Part shown: positions 1-8,453 of the stretch, piece by piece
Position numbering within the stretch: position 1 is the stretch's first letter
Layout: each line of letters starts with the position of its first letter
Source of the DNA: Nonomuraea angiospora
GTDB lineage: Bacteria; Actinomycetota; Actinomycetes; Streptosporangiales; Streptosporangiaceae
Assembly (NCBI RefSeq): GCF_014873145.1
Contig: NZ_JADBEK010000001.1
Span: 11,408,001-11,472,000 of the forward strand
Direction: 5' to 3'
Length of the DNA stretch: 64,000 nt
Notes under the pieces: model-generated
What the model saw: only the letters and a program-made list of their open reading frames with translations
Database searches by the model: none
Told to the model about the DNA's origin: nothing
Program-made: the position numbers and the translations under genes

Positions 1-742
1 CCGGCCGATCAGCCACTCTCTCCCGGAGCCGGTCGGCGGCGTGCTCGATGCCGCGCCGCGCGACGTCGAGTGTGGAGATCGTCGCGAATCCCAGCTCCCT
101 GTCGTCCTCCAGATCCTTGGCGGCCGGGGTTGTGTGGCGGATGCCCACATGGGCGCAGTGGTTCACCGCCAGCAGTCGCTCCTCGGTGGCCCGGCGGAAC
201 GGAGTGCCGTGAGTGAGCCGCGCACCGAACATGTTGTCCCAGGTGTCGAGATGGGCGTCGAAGTGGATGAGTGCCACGGGGCCGTGGTGCCGATGGGCGG
301 CTCGCAGCATCGGGAGGGCGACGGTGTGGTCGCCGCCCAGAGTGATGATCCGGTCAGCACTTCGATAGAGCCGCTGAGCGGCCGACTCGATCTGACTCAC
401 CGCCTCGGCGATGTCGAAGGGAGTCACGCCGACGTCACCGGCGTCGGCGATCTGCAACCTCGACCACGGCTCGATCTCGAGCCCGAGGTGGTAGGGCCTC
501 AGGAGTTTGGAGCCGGCGCGAATGGCCTCCGGGCCGAATCGTGCGCCTGGCCGGTAGGTGGTACCGGCATCGAACGGCACGCCGAAGATCGCGACGTCGG
601 CCCGGGAGACCTCGTCGAGCCGCGGCAGGCGGGCGAACGTGGAGGGCCCCGCGAAACGCGGGAGCTGCCTGATGGAATCGGGCGGTCCGACGATCCCTGT
701 GTCGCCGGACTCCGCGAGCTCGTCCTTCTCAACGCTCGACAA
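1..742 (-). CDS. Agmatinase/ureohydrolase family protein (C-terminus outside window)
   Basis: Mn-dependent ureohydrolase of the arginase/agmatinase fold, hydrolysing agmatine or another guanidino compound to urea and an amine. About 247 residues are present and the C-terminal end is cut by the window edge. The metal-binding motifs GGDHT and HFDAHLDTWDNM are clear, and the N-terminal FGVPFDAGTTYRPGAR block is typical. The start is TTG at 742, chosen because a perfect GGAGGAG ribosome-binding site lies just upstream. The gene is divergent from the serine hydrolase at 930, and the gap carries the CGATCGACC-type motif shared with the rest of the locus, so joint regulation is likely. Agmatinase is the family's usual label; another guanidino substrate is possible. 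Confidence 0.9.
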   Translation of the reverse strand, partial: MSSVEKDELAESGDTGIVGPPDSIRQLPRFAGPSTFARLPRLDEVSRADVAIFGVPFDAGTTYRPGARFGPEAIRAGSKLLRPYHLGLEIEPWSRLQIADAGDVGVTPFDIAEAVSQIESAAQRLYRSADRIITLGGDHTVALPMLRAAHRHHGPVALIHFDAHLDTWDNMFGARLTHGTPFRRATEERLLAVNHCAHVGIRHTTPAAKDLEDDRELGFATISTLDVARRGIEHAADRLRERVADRP

Positions 743-814
743 CGCGATTCTCCTCCCAAGGTGACCGGCCCCCGTCTTCTGGGCCTCACAGTAGTCAGAG
801 CTCTCTCCCGGGCA

Positions 815-832
815 TTCGGTCGATCGCACGAG
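815..832. promoter_or_regulatory. Candidate operator, copy 1 of a shared motif
   Basis: The sequence TTCGGTCGATCG lies in the divergent gap between the agmatinase and serine-hydrolase genes. Its reverse complement shares the 13-mer CGATCGACCGAAT with 4039-4051, upstream of the PucR-family gene, and its GGTCGATCG core recurs at 5741-5749, upstream of the binding-protein gene. Three intergenic hits in one locus suggest an operator; the binding protein is inferred. Confidence 0.5.
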
Positions 833-929
833 GGATTCGCGCCGCTTCCGGCCTTCGGCACAATGCGCCGATACCTGGTGAGGACAATGATGCGAAGGTC
901 GGCATAACACCCACGAGTGAGGATTCCGC

Positions 930-1973
930 TTGCCTGAGAATGCATCGGATGCGTATGCGTCCTCGACTCCAGACCTGCTCGGCGCCTTGGACGGAGAGCG
1001 CCGGCGATTGGGCATCCCGGGTGCCGTCGTCCACGTGAGCGGTCCGTCGTACGGCAGTTGGACCCGTGCGCTCGGCGTCTGCGATCTGGCCACCGGGGTG
1101 CGGCTCACCGCCGGCAGCCGCATGAGGATCGGGAGCCTCACGAAGACCATCGTGGCGCTGATCGTCCTGCGCCTGGTGGAAGCCGGAGACCTCTCCCTGG
1201 ACGATGAGATACAGGCCCATCTGGCAGAGCCGCAGATCCCGCGAGGAGTCACCGTTCGCCGTCTCCTCGACATGACCTCGGGCCTGCCCGACTACACCTC
1301 GGAGGAGTTCGTCGCCGGTCTGCTCCTCGAGCCCGACCGGCTCTGGACTCCCTCCGAGCTGCTCAAAGTCGCCCTGCGGAACCCGCAACAGTTCGAGCCC
1401 GGCACCTCCTGGGCGTACTGCAACGCCGGCTACATCATGCTGGGAATGCTCATCGAGCACGTAACCGGCGCACGAGTCGAGGACGTCGCGCGCCGGCTGG
1501 TCTTCGACCCCCTCGGCATGCGGGAGACCGAGCTCCCGCCGCTGACGCACGACGCCGCCGCCCTGCCGGATCCTCGGCTGCGTGGGTACCACCGCCGGGA
1601 CGGCGAACTCGTCGACGCGACGCGCGTCAACCCGTCCTGGGCGTGGACCGCCGGTAACGCGGTGTCCACCGTGGGCGACTTGAGACTGCTCGTCGAGGCG
1701 TCGGTGCACGGCGACCTCCTCCAGGAGCAGACCCGGCGTGAACTCATGCGCACCCACCCGGTGCCCGACAGCACCTTCACCTACGGCCTCGGCATCGCGA
1801 ACTTCGACGGCATGTGGGGCCACAACGGCGAACTGCCCGGATTCCAATCGTTCGCCGGCCACGATCCTGCGACCGCGACGACCGTCGTCGTCCTCACCAA
1901 CCTCGACGACCACTCCGCGGACCTGCTCGCCGCGTTCCTGCGCACCCGGCTCGCGAACGCTGCCGGCTCATGA
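930..1973 (+). CDS. Beta-lactamase-fold serine hydrolase (class C / D-aminopeptidase type)
   Basis: Serine hydrolase of the class C beta-lactamase/penicillin-binding fold, 347 residues. The three family motifs are present: SLTK with Ser69 and Lys72, YCN at 163-165 and HNG at 298-300. No signal peptide is visible, which favours a cytoplasmic peptidase or esterase over an exported beta-lactamase. Related enzymes include D-aminopeptidases and D-Ala-D-Ala carboxypeptidases, and the D-peptide context supports such a role (inference). The start is TTG at 930, with GAGGA about 10 bases upstream. The stop overlaps the start of the next gene (ATGA), so the two are translationally coupled. Confidence 0.85.
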   Translation: MPENASDAYASSTPDLLGALDGERRRLGIPGAVVHVSGPSYGSWTRALGVCDLATGVRLTAGSRMRIGSLTKTIVALIVLRLVEAGDLSLDDEIQAHLAEPQIPRGVTVRRLLDMTSGLPDYTSEEFVAGLLLEPDRLWTPSELLKVALRNPQQFEPGTSWAYCNAGYIMLGMLIEHVTGARVEDVARRLVFDPLGMRETELPPLTHDAAALPDPRLRGYHRRDGELVDATRVNPSWAWTAGNAVSTVGDLRLLVEASVHGDLLQEQTRRELMRTHPVPDSTFTYGLGIANFDGMWGHNGELPGFQSFAGHDPATATTVVVLTNLDDHSADLLAAFLRTRLANAAGS

Positions 1974-3124
1974 GGAAAAAGCCGACACCCGAGGATTCCA
2001 CCGGGCCGGAGGTGTCCGGGAACCTGTCGCTCCTCCTCGAGGATCTGAGCAGACTCGTTCGTACCGAGTCGCCGTCGACGGACCTGGACGCGGTCGGCCG
2101 CTCCGCGCGGGTGGTCGCGGACTTGGTTCATGAGCGCTTGGGGCGTCGGCCAGAGATCCTGTGCGTCGACGGAGTCGACCATGTCCTGCTGCGCGGGGCC
2201 GATCCGAAGGTCATGCTCCTCGGGCACCACGACACCGTCTGGCCGCTCGGCACGTTGGACGAGCTGCCCTACACCGAAACTGCCGGCGTCGTCAGTGGCC
2301 CGGGCTGCTTCGACATGAAACTCGGCCTCGTCCAGGCGATCCACGCTCTCGCGTGGCTGCGGCGATGCCGCGGCACCGGCGTCCTCGATCAGGTGACCCT
2401 TCTCATCACGGGCGATGAGGAGCTGGGGTCCACGACATCACGGGCACTGATCGAGCAGGAAGCAGGCCGCTGCCGGGCAGCCCTCGTGCTGGAGGCGGCC
2501 GGCCCGGGCGGCGCACTGAAGACGGGGCGCAAAGGCGTGTCCCTCTACCGTATCGAAGTGCTCGGTCGTGCCGCGCACAGCGGTCTCGATCCGGAGAAGG
2601 GCGTGAACGCGACCATCGCGATCGCCGAGGTGGTGCTGGCGATCGCCCAGCTCGCTGACCCGGCGGCCGGTACGACCGTCACCCCGACGGTGATGAGCTC
2701 GGGCACGACGCCCAACACCGTGCCCGCGACGGCCACTGTGGCTGTCGACGTCCGGGCCGGCACCGCCGAGGAGCAGCACCGCGTGGACCGGGCGATCCGC
2801 GAGGTCGCGCCGGTTCTCGTCCCGGCGGAGATCCGGGTGCGGGGCGGAATCAACCGGCCGCCCATGGAACGGAGCGCGGCGGCGGCGCTGTTCAGCCAGG
2901 CACAACGAATCGCACGCCGCCTCGGCCATCCTCCGCTGGAGGAGATGACGGTCGGCGGCGCATCGGACGGGAACTTCACCGCGGGTATGGGAGTGCCCAC
3001 CCTGGACGGGCTCGGTGCCGTCGGCGGCGGCGCCCACGCCCGCGACGAGCACGCGGAGATCGCGTGGATCCTCCCGCGTACGCGACTGCTCACCACCCTC
3101 ATCGAGGAACTCGCAGAGTTCTAA
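1970..3124 (+). CDS. M20 family metallopeptidase / N-acyl-amino acid deacylase
   Basis: Zinc-dependent M20 hydrolase related to glutamate carboxypeptidase (CPG2), 384 residues from the ATG at 1970. Metal ligands are visible: GHHDTV (His86, Asp88), the Asp in GPGCFDMK, and the Glu pair in GDEELGS. The lid-domain pattern GRAAHSG follows, and a late GGAHARDEH supplies another ligand. The ATG overlaps the upstream stop by four bases. In known D-to-L amino acid conversion loci an M20 enzyme is the L-specific desuccinylase. Together with the GNAT and MenC-type genes downstream this is the most likely role here, but plain dipeptidase activity cannot be excluded. Its 3' end overlaps the convergent DppA gene by four bases. 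Confidence 0.88.
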   Translation: MRKKPTPEDSTGPEVSGNLSLLLEDLSRLVRTESPSTDLDAVGRSARVVADLVHERLGRRPEILCVDGVDHVLLRGADPKVMLLGHHDTVWPLGTLDELPYTETAGVVSGPGCFDMKLGLVQAIHALAWLRRCRGTGVLDQVTLLITGDEELGSTTSRALIEQEAGRCRAALVLEAAGPGGALKTGRKGVSLYRIEVLGRAAHSGLDPEKGVNATIAIAEVVLAIAQLADPAAGTTVTPTVMSSGTTPNTVPATATVAVDVRAGTAEEQHRVDRAIREVAPVLVPAEIRVRGGINRPPMERSAAAALFSQAQRIARRLGHPPLEEMTVGGASDGNFTAGMGVPTLDGLGAVGGGAHARDEHAEIAWILPRTRLLTTLIEELAEF

Positions 3125-3966
3125 CGGCGGGCGGAGAGCACCTGACGCGCGCGCTCGCTGCTCGCCGCGAGTTCGTACAGGACTGTGATGAATCCGAGGA
3201 GATCCGCCGACGCCGTGAGGACTGTCGACACCGTCCGGTCGGCCGTCCGGGCGCAGCCGGGGATGCAGGCGGCGAGCTCGGCGGCCACCGGCGAGGGCAA
3301 GTCGACCTCGACCTCGAACGACGGGGGCGGCGGCGGACAGCTCAGTGCCGACGCGCGGGCCACGGCATCGGCGGCCCCTTCCCGCACCAGGTTCCTCGCC
3401 ACGCTCGGCGCGACGGAGTCCGTGGCCGAGAATCCGTGTGTCTTCTTCACGGTCACGATCGTGGCCTCGGGGAAGATCTCGGTCGCGATCGCGCCGATGA
3501 CGTCATCCCCGGTGACCAGGCCCACCGGGACACCGAGCGATGCCGCGTACAGGGCATTGACCTCGGCCTCCGACACCGGTGATCCGTTGACTCTGACCTC
3601 ACCGAAGTAGGCGGAGAAGGTGTGCGCCAAGAGCCCGGGCGTGCCGGCCGGCGCGTGGTAGCCCACGAAGAGCGCCACGGCGCAGTCCTCGGTCAGGCCC
3701 TCGGCCATGCACTGGGCCTTGGGCTGCCCGAAGACCAGCCGTGCCCTCGGGTCGAGGCGCTCGTGGATCAGGTTGTCCATCGTCCCGTGGGAGTCGTTCA
3801 CGAGCACGCTCGTCGCTCCGCCGTCGAAGGCGCCCGCGATCGCGGCATTGGCCTCCTCGGTCATGAGCTCCTGGGCTCGTGGGTAGCCGTACCCGCCGCG
3901 CACGATCTGGTCGAGGGTCGCGATGCCGGCGACGCCCTCCATGTCGACGGAGATGTACGCCTTCAT
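3121..3966 (-). CDS. dppA: M55 family D-aminopeptidase DppA
   Basis: Zinc D-aminopeptidase that releases N-terminal D-amino acids, such as D-Ala from D-Ala-D-Ala-type peptides. The 281-residue protein keeps the family residues at the positions known from Bacillus DppA: Asp8 and Glu10 in SVDMEG, His60 in NDSHG, His104 in GYHA, His115, and Glu133. The start is ATG at 3966, preceded by AGGAGCAGCTC. It is transcribed against the M20 gene and away from the regulator. This is the strongest evidence that the locus handles peptides containing D-amino acids. Confidence 0.93.
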   Translation of the reverse strand: MKAYISVDMEGVAGIATLDQIVRGGYGYPRAQELMTEEANAAIAGAFDGGATSVLVNDSHGTMDNLIHERLDPRARLVFGQPKAQCMAEGLTEDCAVALFVGYHAPAGTPGLLAHTFSAYFGEVRVNGSPVSEAEVNALYAASLGVPVGLVTGDDVIGAIATEIFPEATIVTVKKTHGFSATDSVAPSVARNLVREGAADAVARASALSCPPPPPSFEVEVDLPSPVAAELAACIPGCARTADRTVSTVLTASADLLGFITVLYELAASSERARQVLSARR

Positions 3967-4004
3967 CGCTGAGCTGCTCCTTCGTCGGTGCCACGCGTCA
4001 CTCT

Positions 4005-4051
4005 CATTGTTGTCGCGGCTTTCGCGCCAACAATGGGTCGATCGACCGAAT
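4005..4051. promoter_or_regulatory. Paired inverted repeats in the dppA-regulator gap
   Basis: CATTGTTG (4005-4012) pairs with CAACAATG (4028-4035), with inner CGCG/CGCG extending the dyad. Immediately next to it is the perfect palindrome GGTCGATCGACC (4036-4047), which continues into GAAT. The second element shares CGATCGACCGAAT with the gap at 815-827. Position between divergent dppA and the PucR-family gene suggests operators for both genes. Which protein binds is inferred. Confidence 0.55.
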
Positions 4052-4068
4052 CAAATCGGACACAGATG

Positions 4069-4080
4069 TACGATCACACA
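4069..4080 (+). promoter_or_regulatory. Possible -10 element for a leaderless regulator transcript
   Basis: TACGAT at 4069-4074 fits TANNNT and sits seven bases before the ATG at 4081. No ribosome-binding site precedes that ATG, so a leaderless transcript, common in actinomycetes, would explain the arrangement. No convincing -35 box was found. Confidence 0.35.
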
Positions 4081-5709
4081 ATGCAAGGCGGTACGAGCAG
4101 TCCAGCGGACCTGGGGCGAGTGGTCGAGCGGCTCGGCTCGACGCTGCTGACCATCAAGGCGGGGCCACGTCAGCCGGCTCGTGCCGTGACGACCGTCATC
4201 CTTCACGATCCTCTGGACCAACCCGACGTCCCGCCGGACGCACTGGTGCTGGGCGTCGGCGTGGCGGCTGACGACAGCTTGGTCACCCTGGTCAGAGCGC
4301 TGGGCGAAGCCGGGGCCACGGCCCTCGTGGTCCGGGAGCCGCTGGCCGTCGACGAGGAGGTCGCCCGCGAGGCGGAGCGCGGCAAGGTGTCCGTCTTCGG
4401 CCTGGTGCAGGGCGCATCGTGGATCCAGGTGGCGACGTTGCTGAGCGGCGCTCTGCATCTCGGTGCCGATGGGGCGCCCGCTGTCGGCGGCGATGCGGAC
4501 CGAGACCTGTTCGCCCTGGCGAACTCGCTGTCAGCTCTCCTCGACGCCCCGGTCACGATCGAGGATCTGTCGTCGCGGGTGGTCGCCTTCTCGGCTGACC
4601 AGGCCGGCGCCGACGAGCCGCGCCGCCTGACGATCCTCGGCCTCCGGGTGCCGCAGATCTACAGCGAATACCAGAGAGAACAGGGCATGTTCCGCCGCGT
4701 GTACGCCTCGGAGCGACCGGTGTTCATGCAGAACCCCGCCCCCGGCACCCGTCCTCGGGCGGCGATGAGGGTCCAGGCGGGCAATGAGCTTCTCGGCTCC
4801 ATCTGGGCCGCCGTGGCAGGGCCGCTCACCCCCGAGCGGGAGGCGGCCATGATCGAGGCAGCACGGGTGATCGCGCTCGAGATGCTGCGTGCCCGCGTCA
4901 GCGCCGATGCCTCCCAACGACTCGGAGTCGCCCTGCTGTCCATGCTCCTTGAGGGAGGGACCCGCGCGCACGAAGCCGCGCAGCAGCTGGCCTTCGGTTC
5001 GTCGCCGGCATGCGTCCTGGTCCTGGGGCCGCTGCAGTCCGACGACGAGGTCCGCACGGCGGCCGACATCCAGCGAACGGCCTCCGCATTTCGGACGCAC
5101 CTCAGGCCCACCTATCCGCGGGCCATCGTCGCCCAACTCGGCGGCGCGGTCTACGCCGTCGTCCCCGTGCGTGCCGCGGCCGCCCCGGCGCTGGCCGCCA
5201 TGAAGGACCTGGCCGCCGAGTTCATCGCCCGTCTGGACACCACCACCGAGTTCTGCGCCGGACTCGGCGGCATCGTCGAGGACGTCAGCGAACTCGGCTC
5301 ATCCCGGCGCGATGCCGATGCGGCGATGCGGGTGCTGAGCTCCCATCCGCGCGCGGGCAGACGCGTCGCGTCACTGGCGGACGTGGCGATCGAGTTCCTC
5401 CTGCTCCGCCTCGGCGACCTGATGGCAGCCGACCGCATCGAACTGACCGGCCCGCTCGCCGACCTGGAGGACTACGACACCGAACACGACACCCAGCTGG
5501 TGCCGACACTCCAGAGCTGGCTCGAGCACTTCGGGGACGTCGCCGCCGCGGCACGAGCCGTCCACGTGCACAAGAACACGTTCCGATACCGGCTCGGCCG
5601 GATCGAGACGATCGGCGGCGTGGATCTGGCCGACCCCGACGAACGATTCGCTCTGATGCTGCAACTCCGCCTCGGCCCCGGCCGGCGATCGCCGCGGCCA
5701 CCCGCGTAG
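4081..5709 (+). CDS. PucR-family transcriptional regulator
   Basis: Regulator of about 542 residues with the C-terminal PucR helix-turn-helix: the conserved VHVHKNTFRYRLGRIE segment followed by DLADPDERFALMLQLRL. The N-terminal 110 residues resemble the purine-catabolism regulator sensing domain, and a GGDEF-like middle domain precedes the HTH. The reading frame opens as far back as 3988, but that would run through the palindromes. I prefer ATG 4081 (ATG 4066 is the alternative). PucR proteins usually activate catabolic genes in response to their substrate. Its central place and the repeated motif in three gaps make it the probable local regulator. Confidence 0.88.
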   Translation: MQGGTSSPADLGRVVERLGSTLLTIKAGPRQPARAVTTVILHDPLDQPDVPPDALVLGVGVAADDSLVTLVRALGEAGATALVVREPLAVDEEVAREAERGKVSVFGLVQGASWIQVATLLSGALHLGADGAPAVGGDADRDLFALANSLSALLDAPVTIEDLSSRVVAFSADQAGADEPRRLTILGLRVPQIYSEYQREQGMFRRVYASERPVFMQNPAPGTRPRAAMRVQAGNELLGSIWAAVAGPLTPEREAAMIEAARVIALEMLRARVSADASQRLGVALLSMLLEGGTRAHEAAQQLAFGSSPACVLVLGPLQSDDEVRTAADIQRTASAFRTHLRPTYPRAIVAQLGGAVYAVVPVRAAAAPALAAMKDLAAEFIARLDTTTEFCAGLGGIVEDVSELGSSRRDADAAMRVLSSHPRAGRRVASLADVAIEFLLLRLGDLMAADRIELTGPLADLEDYDTEHDTQLVPTLQSWLEHFGDVAAAARAVHVHKNTFRYRLGRIETIGGVDLADPDERFALMLQLRLGPGRRSPRPPA

Positions 5710-5712
5710 CGA

Positions 5713-5737
5713 CCGGGACCGCATCAGCCGGTCCCGG
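5713..5737 (+). terminator. Hairpin after the PucR-family gene
   Basis: CGGGACCG (5714-5721) pairs with CGGTCCCG (5729-5736) across a seven-base loop, directly after the stop at 5709. There is no U-tract, as is usual in actinomycetes. Confidence 0.5.
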
Positions 5738-5738
5738 G

Positions 5739-5754
5739 TTGGTCGATCGTCCAA
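5739..5754. promoter_or_regulatory. Candidate operator, copy 3 of the shared motif
   Basis: TTGGTCGATCGTCCAA is a near-perfect 16-base palindrome (one mismatched pair) containing the same GGTCGATCG core as 818-826 and 4036-4044. It lies about 110 bases upstream of the transporter operon start. Confidence 0.5.
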
Positions 5755-5862
5755 GGTCCGCGCACGCAGATCAGGCGGACGTACGATGCGCCTCTCCGAC
5801 CAGGCGGGTGAGTCTTGGTGTTCGACGTCACACCCCGACTCGGACCTTAAGGCGGGCCTGCC

Positions 5863-7428
5863 ATGAATCGACGCGCCGCTGCTTTCGCAGCCCTCCTCAT
5901 CGCTCTGCCGGCTCTTGCGGCTTGCGGCGGCTCGGGCTCGGGCTCGGGCTCGGACGGGGGCCAGGCGGGCTTCGCGACGGACGGCACGTTCGCGTTCGCG
6001 ATCGACTCCGACCCAGGCGACCTGAATCCGCTCGTCACCAACCTCGTCAACGCGCAGATCGTCGGAATGTACTCCTACGACACGCTGATGTTCCTCGACC
6101 CCGAGACGGCCAAGCCCGCGCCCTTCCTGGCCAAGAGCTGGACCGAAAGCCCGACCAAGGTCACCTACACCCTGAACGACGCCATCACCTGCGCCGACGG
6201 CACGCCGTTCACCGCGCAGACCGCCGCTGACAACCTCAACTGGATCGTCGACCCCGCCAACAAGTCGCCGCGCCTGGAATCCGTCGTGCCGGCAGATGCC
6301 AAGGTGAGCGCGAAGGGGAACGTTCTCACCGTCACCACCTCCAAGCCGCGGCCCTTCATGCTGTACGACATCGGCGCGCAGCAGCTGGTGTGCGAGCGCG
6401 GCCTGAAGGACCCCAAGAGCCTCTCCGCGGGGAGCGACGGCACCGGCCCGTTCGCCATCGATCGCGTCGTGGCCGGAGACTCGATCACGATGACCCGCCG
6501 AGAGGGCTACACGTGGGGCCCCAAGAACAGCACCTCGAACACGCCGGGGATGCCGAAGACCGTGACGACCAAGATCGTGCCGAGCCCGTCGACCAGAGCG
6601 AACCTGCTGCTGTCCGGTCAGCTCAACGCGGCCATAGTGAGCGGCAAGGACGAGGAACGCCTCGCCGCTCTCAAGTCGCAGCCGACGCCGACCATGTCCG
6701 GGATGATCGTCTACAACCACCATCAAGGTCTCCCGACCGCTGAGGCCGCCGTACGGCGCGCACTGACCCAGGCGATCGACCTCGACACCCTCACGAAGAT
6801 TCTGACCGGCGGCAAGGGCGAACGGGCGAAATCGCTGCTCTCCGAAAACCCGAGCCTGTGCGCCTACGACACCGTCCAGGGCAACCTGCCTTCCCACGAC
6901 CCGAACGCCGCCGGCCAGGCCCTGCGCGCGGTGGGCAAGCCGGTCGACATCACACTTGTCTACGACAACTCCACGGACACGGGCAGCGCCGCCGCGGAAT
7001 ACGTCGCGAAGCAGTGGGAGACCGCCGGCGCCGCCGTGAAGCTCGACGGTGGTGACGAGAACTACGTCATCAGCCGGACCTTCGCGGCCAAAGACCCGTC
7101 GGGCTGGACGGCATCGCTGGGGCTCAACCTCCAGACGGGCACACCGGCCATCTTCCCGCAGTACCTCTCCGGACCTGCCGCCCCTGCGGGGACGAACTTC
7201 GCCTCCATCGACAACAAGGACTACAACCGCAGCGTCGCCGCGGCCGCCGGCCGGACCGGTGACGATGCCTGCAAGGCCTGGGCCGAGGCGGAGAAGACCC
7301 TGATGACAAGCGCTGACCTCATACCGGTGTCCGTCACGCCGTACAAGATGTACTTCAATGGCGCGACGGCGCTCTACCTGCCCGTCGGCGGGCAGCTGCC
7401 CGGCTCCGCGATCCGCGTGCTGAAGTGA
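5863..7428 (+). CDS. ABC transporter substrate-binding lipoprotein (family 5, peptide type)
   Basis: Extracytoplasmic solute-binding protein of the DppA/OppA cluster, 521 residues. The N-terminus has a charged start, a hydrophobic core and a lipobox ending LAAC, so Cys20 is probably lipidated. It is followed by a GSGSGSGS linker encoded by a small tandem repeat. The FAIDSDPGDLNPLVTN segment and a later SWTESPTKVTYTLND block are typical of family 5. It is the first gene of the importer operon and overlaps the permease start by four bases. It should capture oligopeptides outside the membrane; the ligand cannot be read from sequence. Confidence 0.92.
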   Translation: MNRRAAAFAALLIALPALAACGGSGSGSGSDGGQAGFATDGTFAFAIDSDPGDLNPLVTNLVNAQIVGMYSYDTLMFLDPETAKPAPFLAKSWTESPTKVTYTLNDAITCADGTPFTAQTAADNLNWIVDPANKSPRLESVVPADAKVSAKGNVLTVTTSKPRPFMLYDIGAQQLVCERGLKDPKSLSAGSDGTGPFAIDRVVAGDSITMTRREGYTWGPKNSTSNTPGMPKTVTTKIVPSPSTRANLLLSGQLNAAIVSGKDEERLAALKSQPTPTMSGMIVYNHHQGLPTAEAAVRRALTQAIDLDTLTKILTGGKGERAKSLLSENPSLCAYDTVQGNLPSHDPNAAGQALRAVGKPVDITLVYDNSTDTGSAAAEYVAKQWETAGAAVKLDGGDENYVISRTFAAKDPSGWTASLGLNLQTGTPAIFPQYLSGPAAPAGTNFASIDNKDYNRSVAAAAGRTGDDACKAWAEAEKTLMTSADLIPVSVTPYKMYFNGATALYLPVGGQLPGSAIRVLK

Positions 7429-8453
7429 CCACGGAACCGACCGTCACCCTGCTGACGGGAACCGGGGCGGGACCGGATTCCGCGACCGGAACGTTCCGGG
7501 GCAGAGGTGGGCGACTGGGGGCCTTCATCGTGCGGCGGCTGGTGCGGCTCGCGTATTCGCTGGTCACCCTGGTGACCGTCGTCTTCCTGATGGTCCGGCT
7601 GATCCCAGGAGACCCGGTCCGCAATGCCCTCGGAATCAACGCGACGGCCGCGGTCGTGGAGGCACAACGCGAAAGCCTGGGACTGAACGACCCGCTGTGG
7701 ACGCAGTACCTGAACTTCTGGAAGGGGCTGCTCACGTGGGATCTCGGAGACTCTTTCTCCCTTCACCTGCCGGTGACCACGATCATCGAGCAGCGCCTGC
7801 CGGCGACCCTGGAACTCGCGTTCCTGTCGCTGGCGCTGGTGCTCCTGGTGTCGATCCCGCTCGGCATCGTCGTCGCCGCGCTCACCCGAGGCGGCCGCAG
7901 ACCCACCGTCGACCTGGCCTACACCTCGGCGAGCGGCCTGTTCGCCGTCATCCCCGAGTTCCTCATGGGAGTCGCTCTGGTGTACTTCTTCGCCGTTCAG
8001 AGCCACCTGCTGCCCGTGGCGGGCCGAACCGATCCGAGCTCGTACGTGCTGCCCGTCCTGGCACTGTCGATCGCGGTCGCCGCGGGCGTCTCGAGGATCG
8101 TCCGGGTCGAGGCGCTCACCGTGTTCGAGCAGGACTACATCCGGACGGCGCGGGCGAAGCGCATGTCGAGGTGGCGCCTGTACTTCCGCCACGCTCTGCC
8201 GAACCTGGTGACCTCCTCGCTCACCGTCGCCGGAATCGTGCTCGGCTCCCTCGTCGCGGGCACGGTGCTGATCGAGACCATCTTTTCGTGGCCCGGACTC
8301 GGGCTCACGATCGTGGACGCGGTGCGGAGCAAGGACTTTCCACTCGCGCAGGGGATCGTCATCGTCTACGGCTTGATCGTCCTCGTTTCCAACCTCTTGA
8401 TCGACATCGTCCTGGTCTGCCTTGACCCGCGTTCAGCGCTGAAAGACACGTGA
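7425..8453 (+). CDS. ABC transporter permease, DppB type
   Basis: Inner-membrane permease of the peptide/nickel type, 342 residues with about six transmembrane segments. It has the DppB hallmark RLIPGDPVRNALG after the first helix. The coupling-helix EAA region reads DYIRTARAKRMSRWRLYFRHALPN and ends in the LIETIFSWPGLG pattern. GTG start at 7425 overlaps the binding-protein stop, and its own stop overlaps the next start, so the three genes are translationally coupled. Confidence 0.92.
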   Translation: MTTEPTVTLLTGTGAGPDSATGTFRGRGGRLGAFIVRRLVRLAYSLVTLVTVVFLMVRLIPGDPVRNALGINATAAVVEAQRESLGLNDPLWTQYLNFWKGLLTWDLGDSFSLHLPVTTIIEQRLPATLELAFLSLALVLLVSIPLGIVVAALTRGGRRPTVDLAYTSASGLFAVIPEFLMGVALVYFFAVQSHLLPVAGRTDPSSYVLPVLALSIAVAAGVSRIVRVEALTVFEQDYIRTARAKRMSRWRLYFRHALPNLVTSSLTVAGIVLGSLVAGTVLIETIFSWPGLGLTIVDAVRSKDFPLAQGIVIVYGLIVLVSNLLIDIVLVCLDPRSALKDT

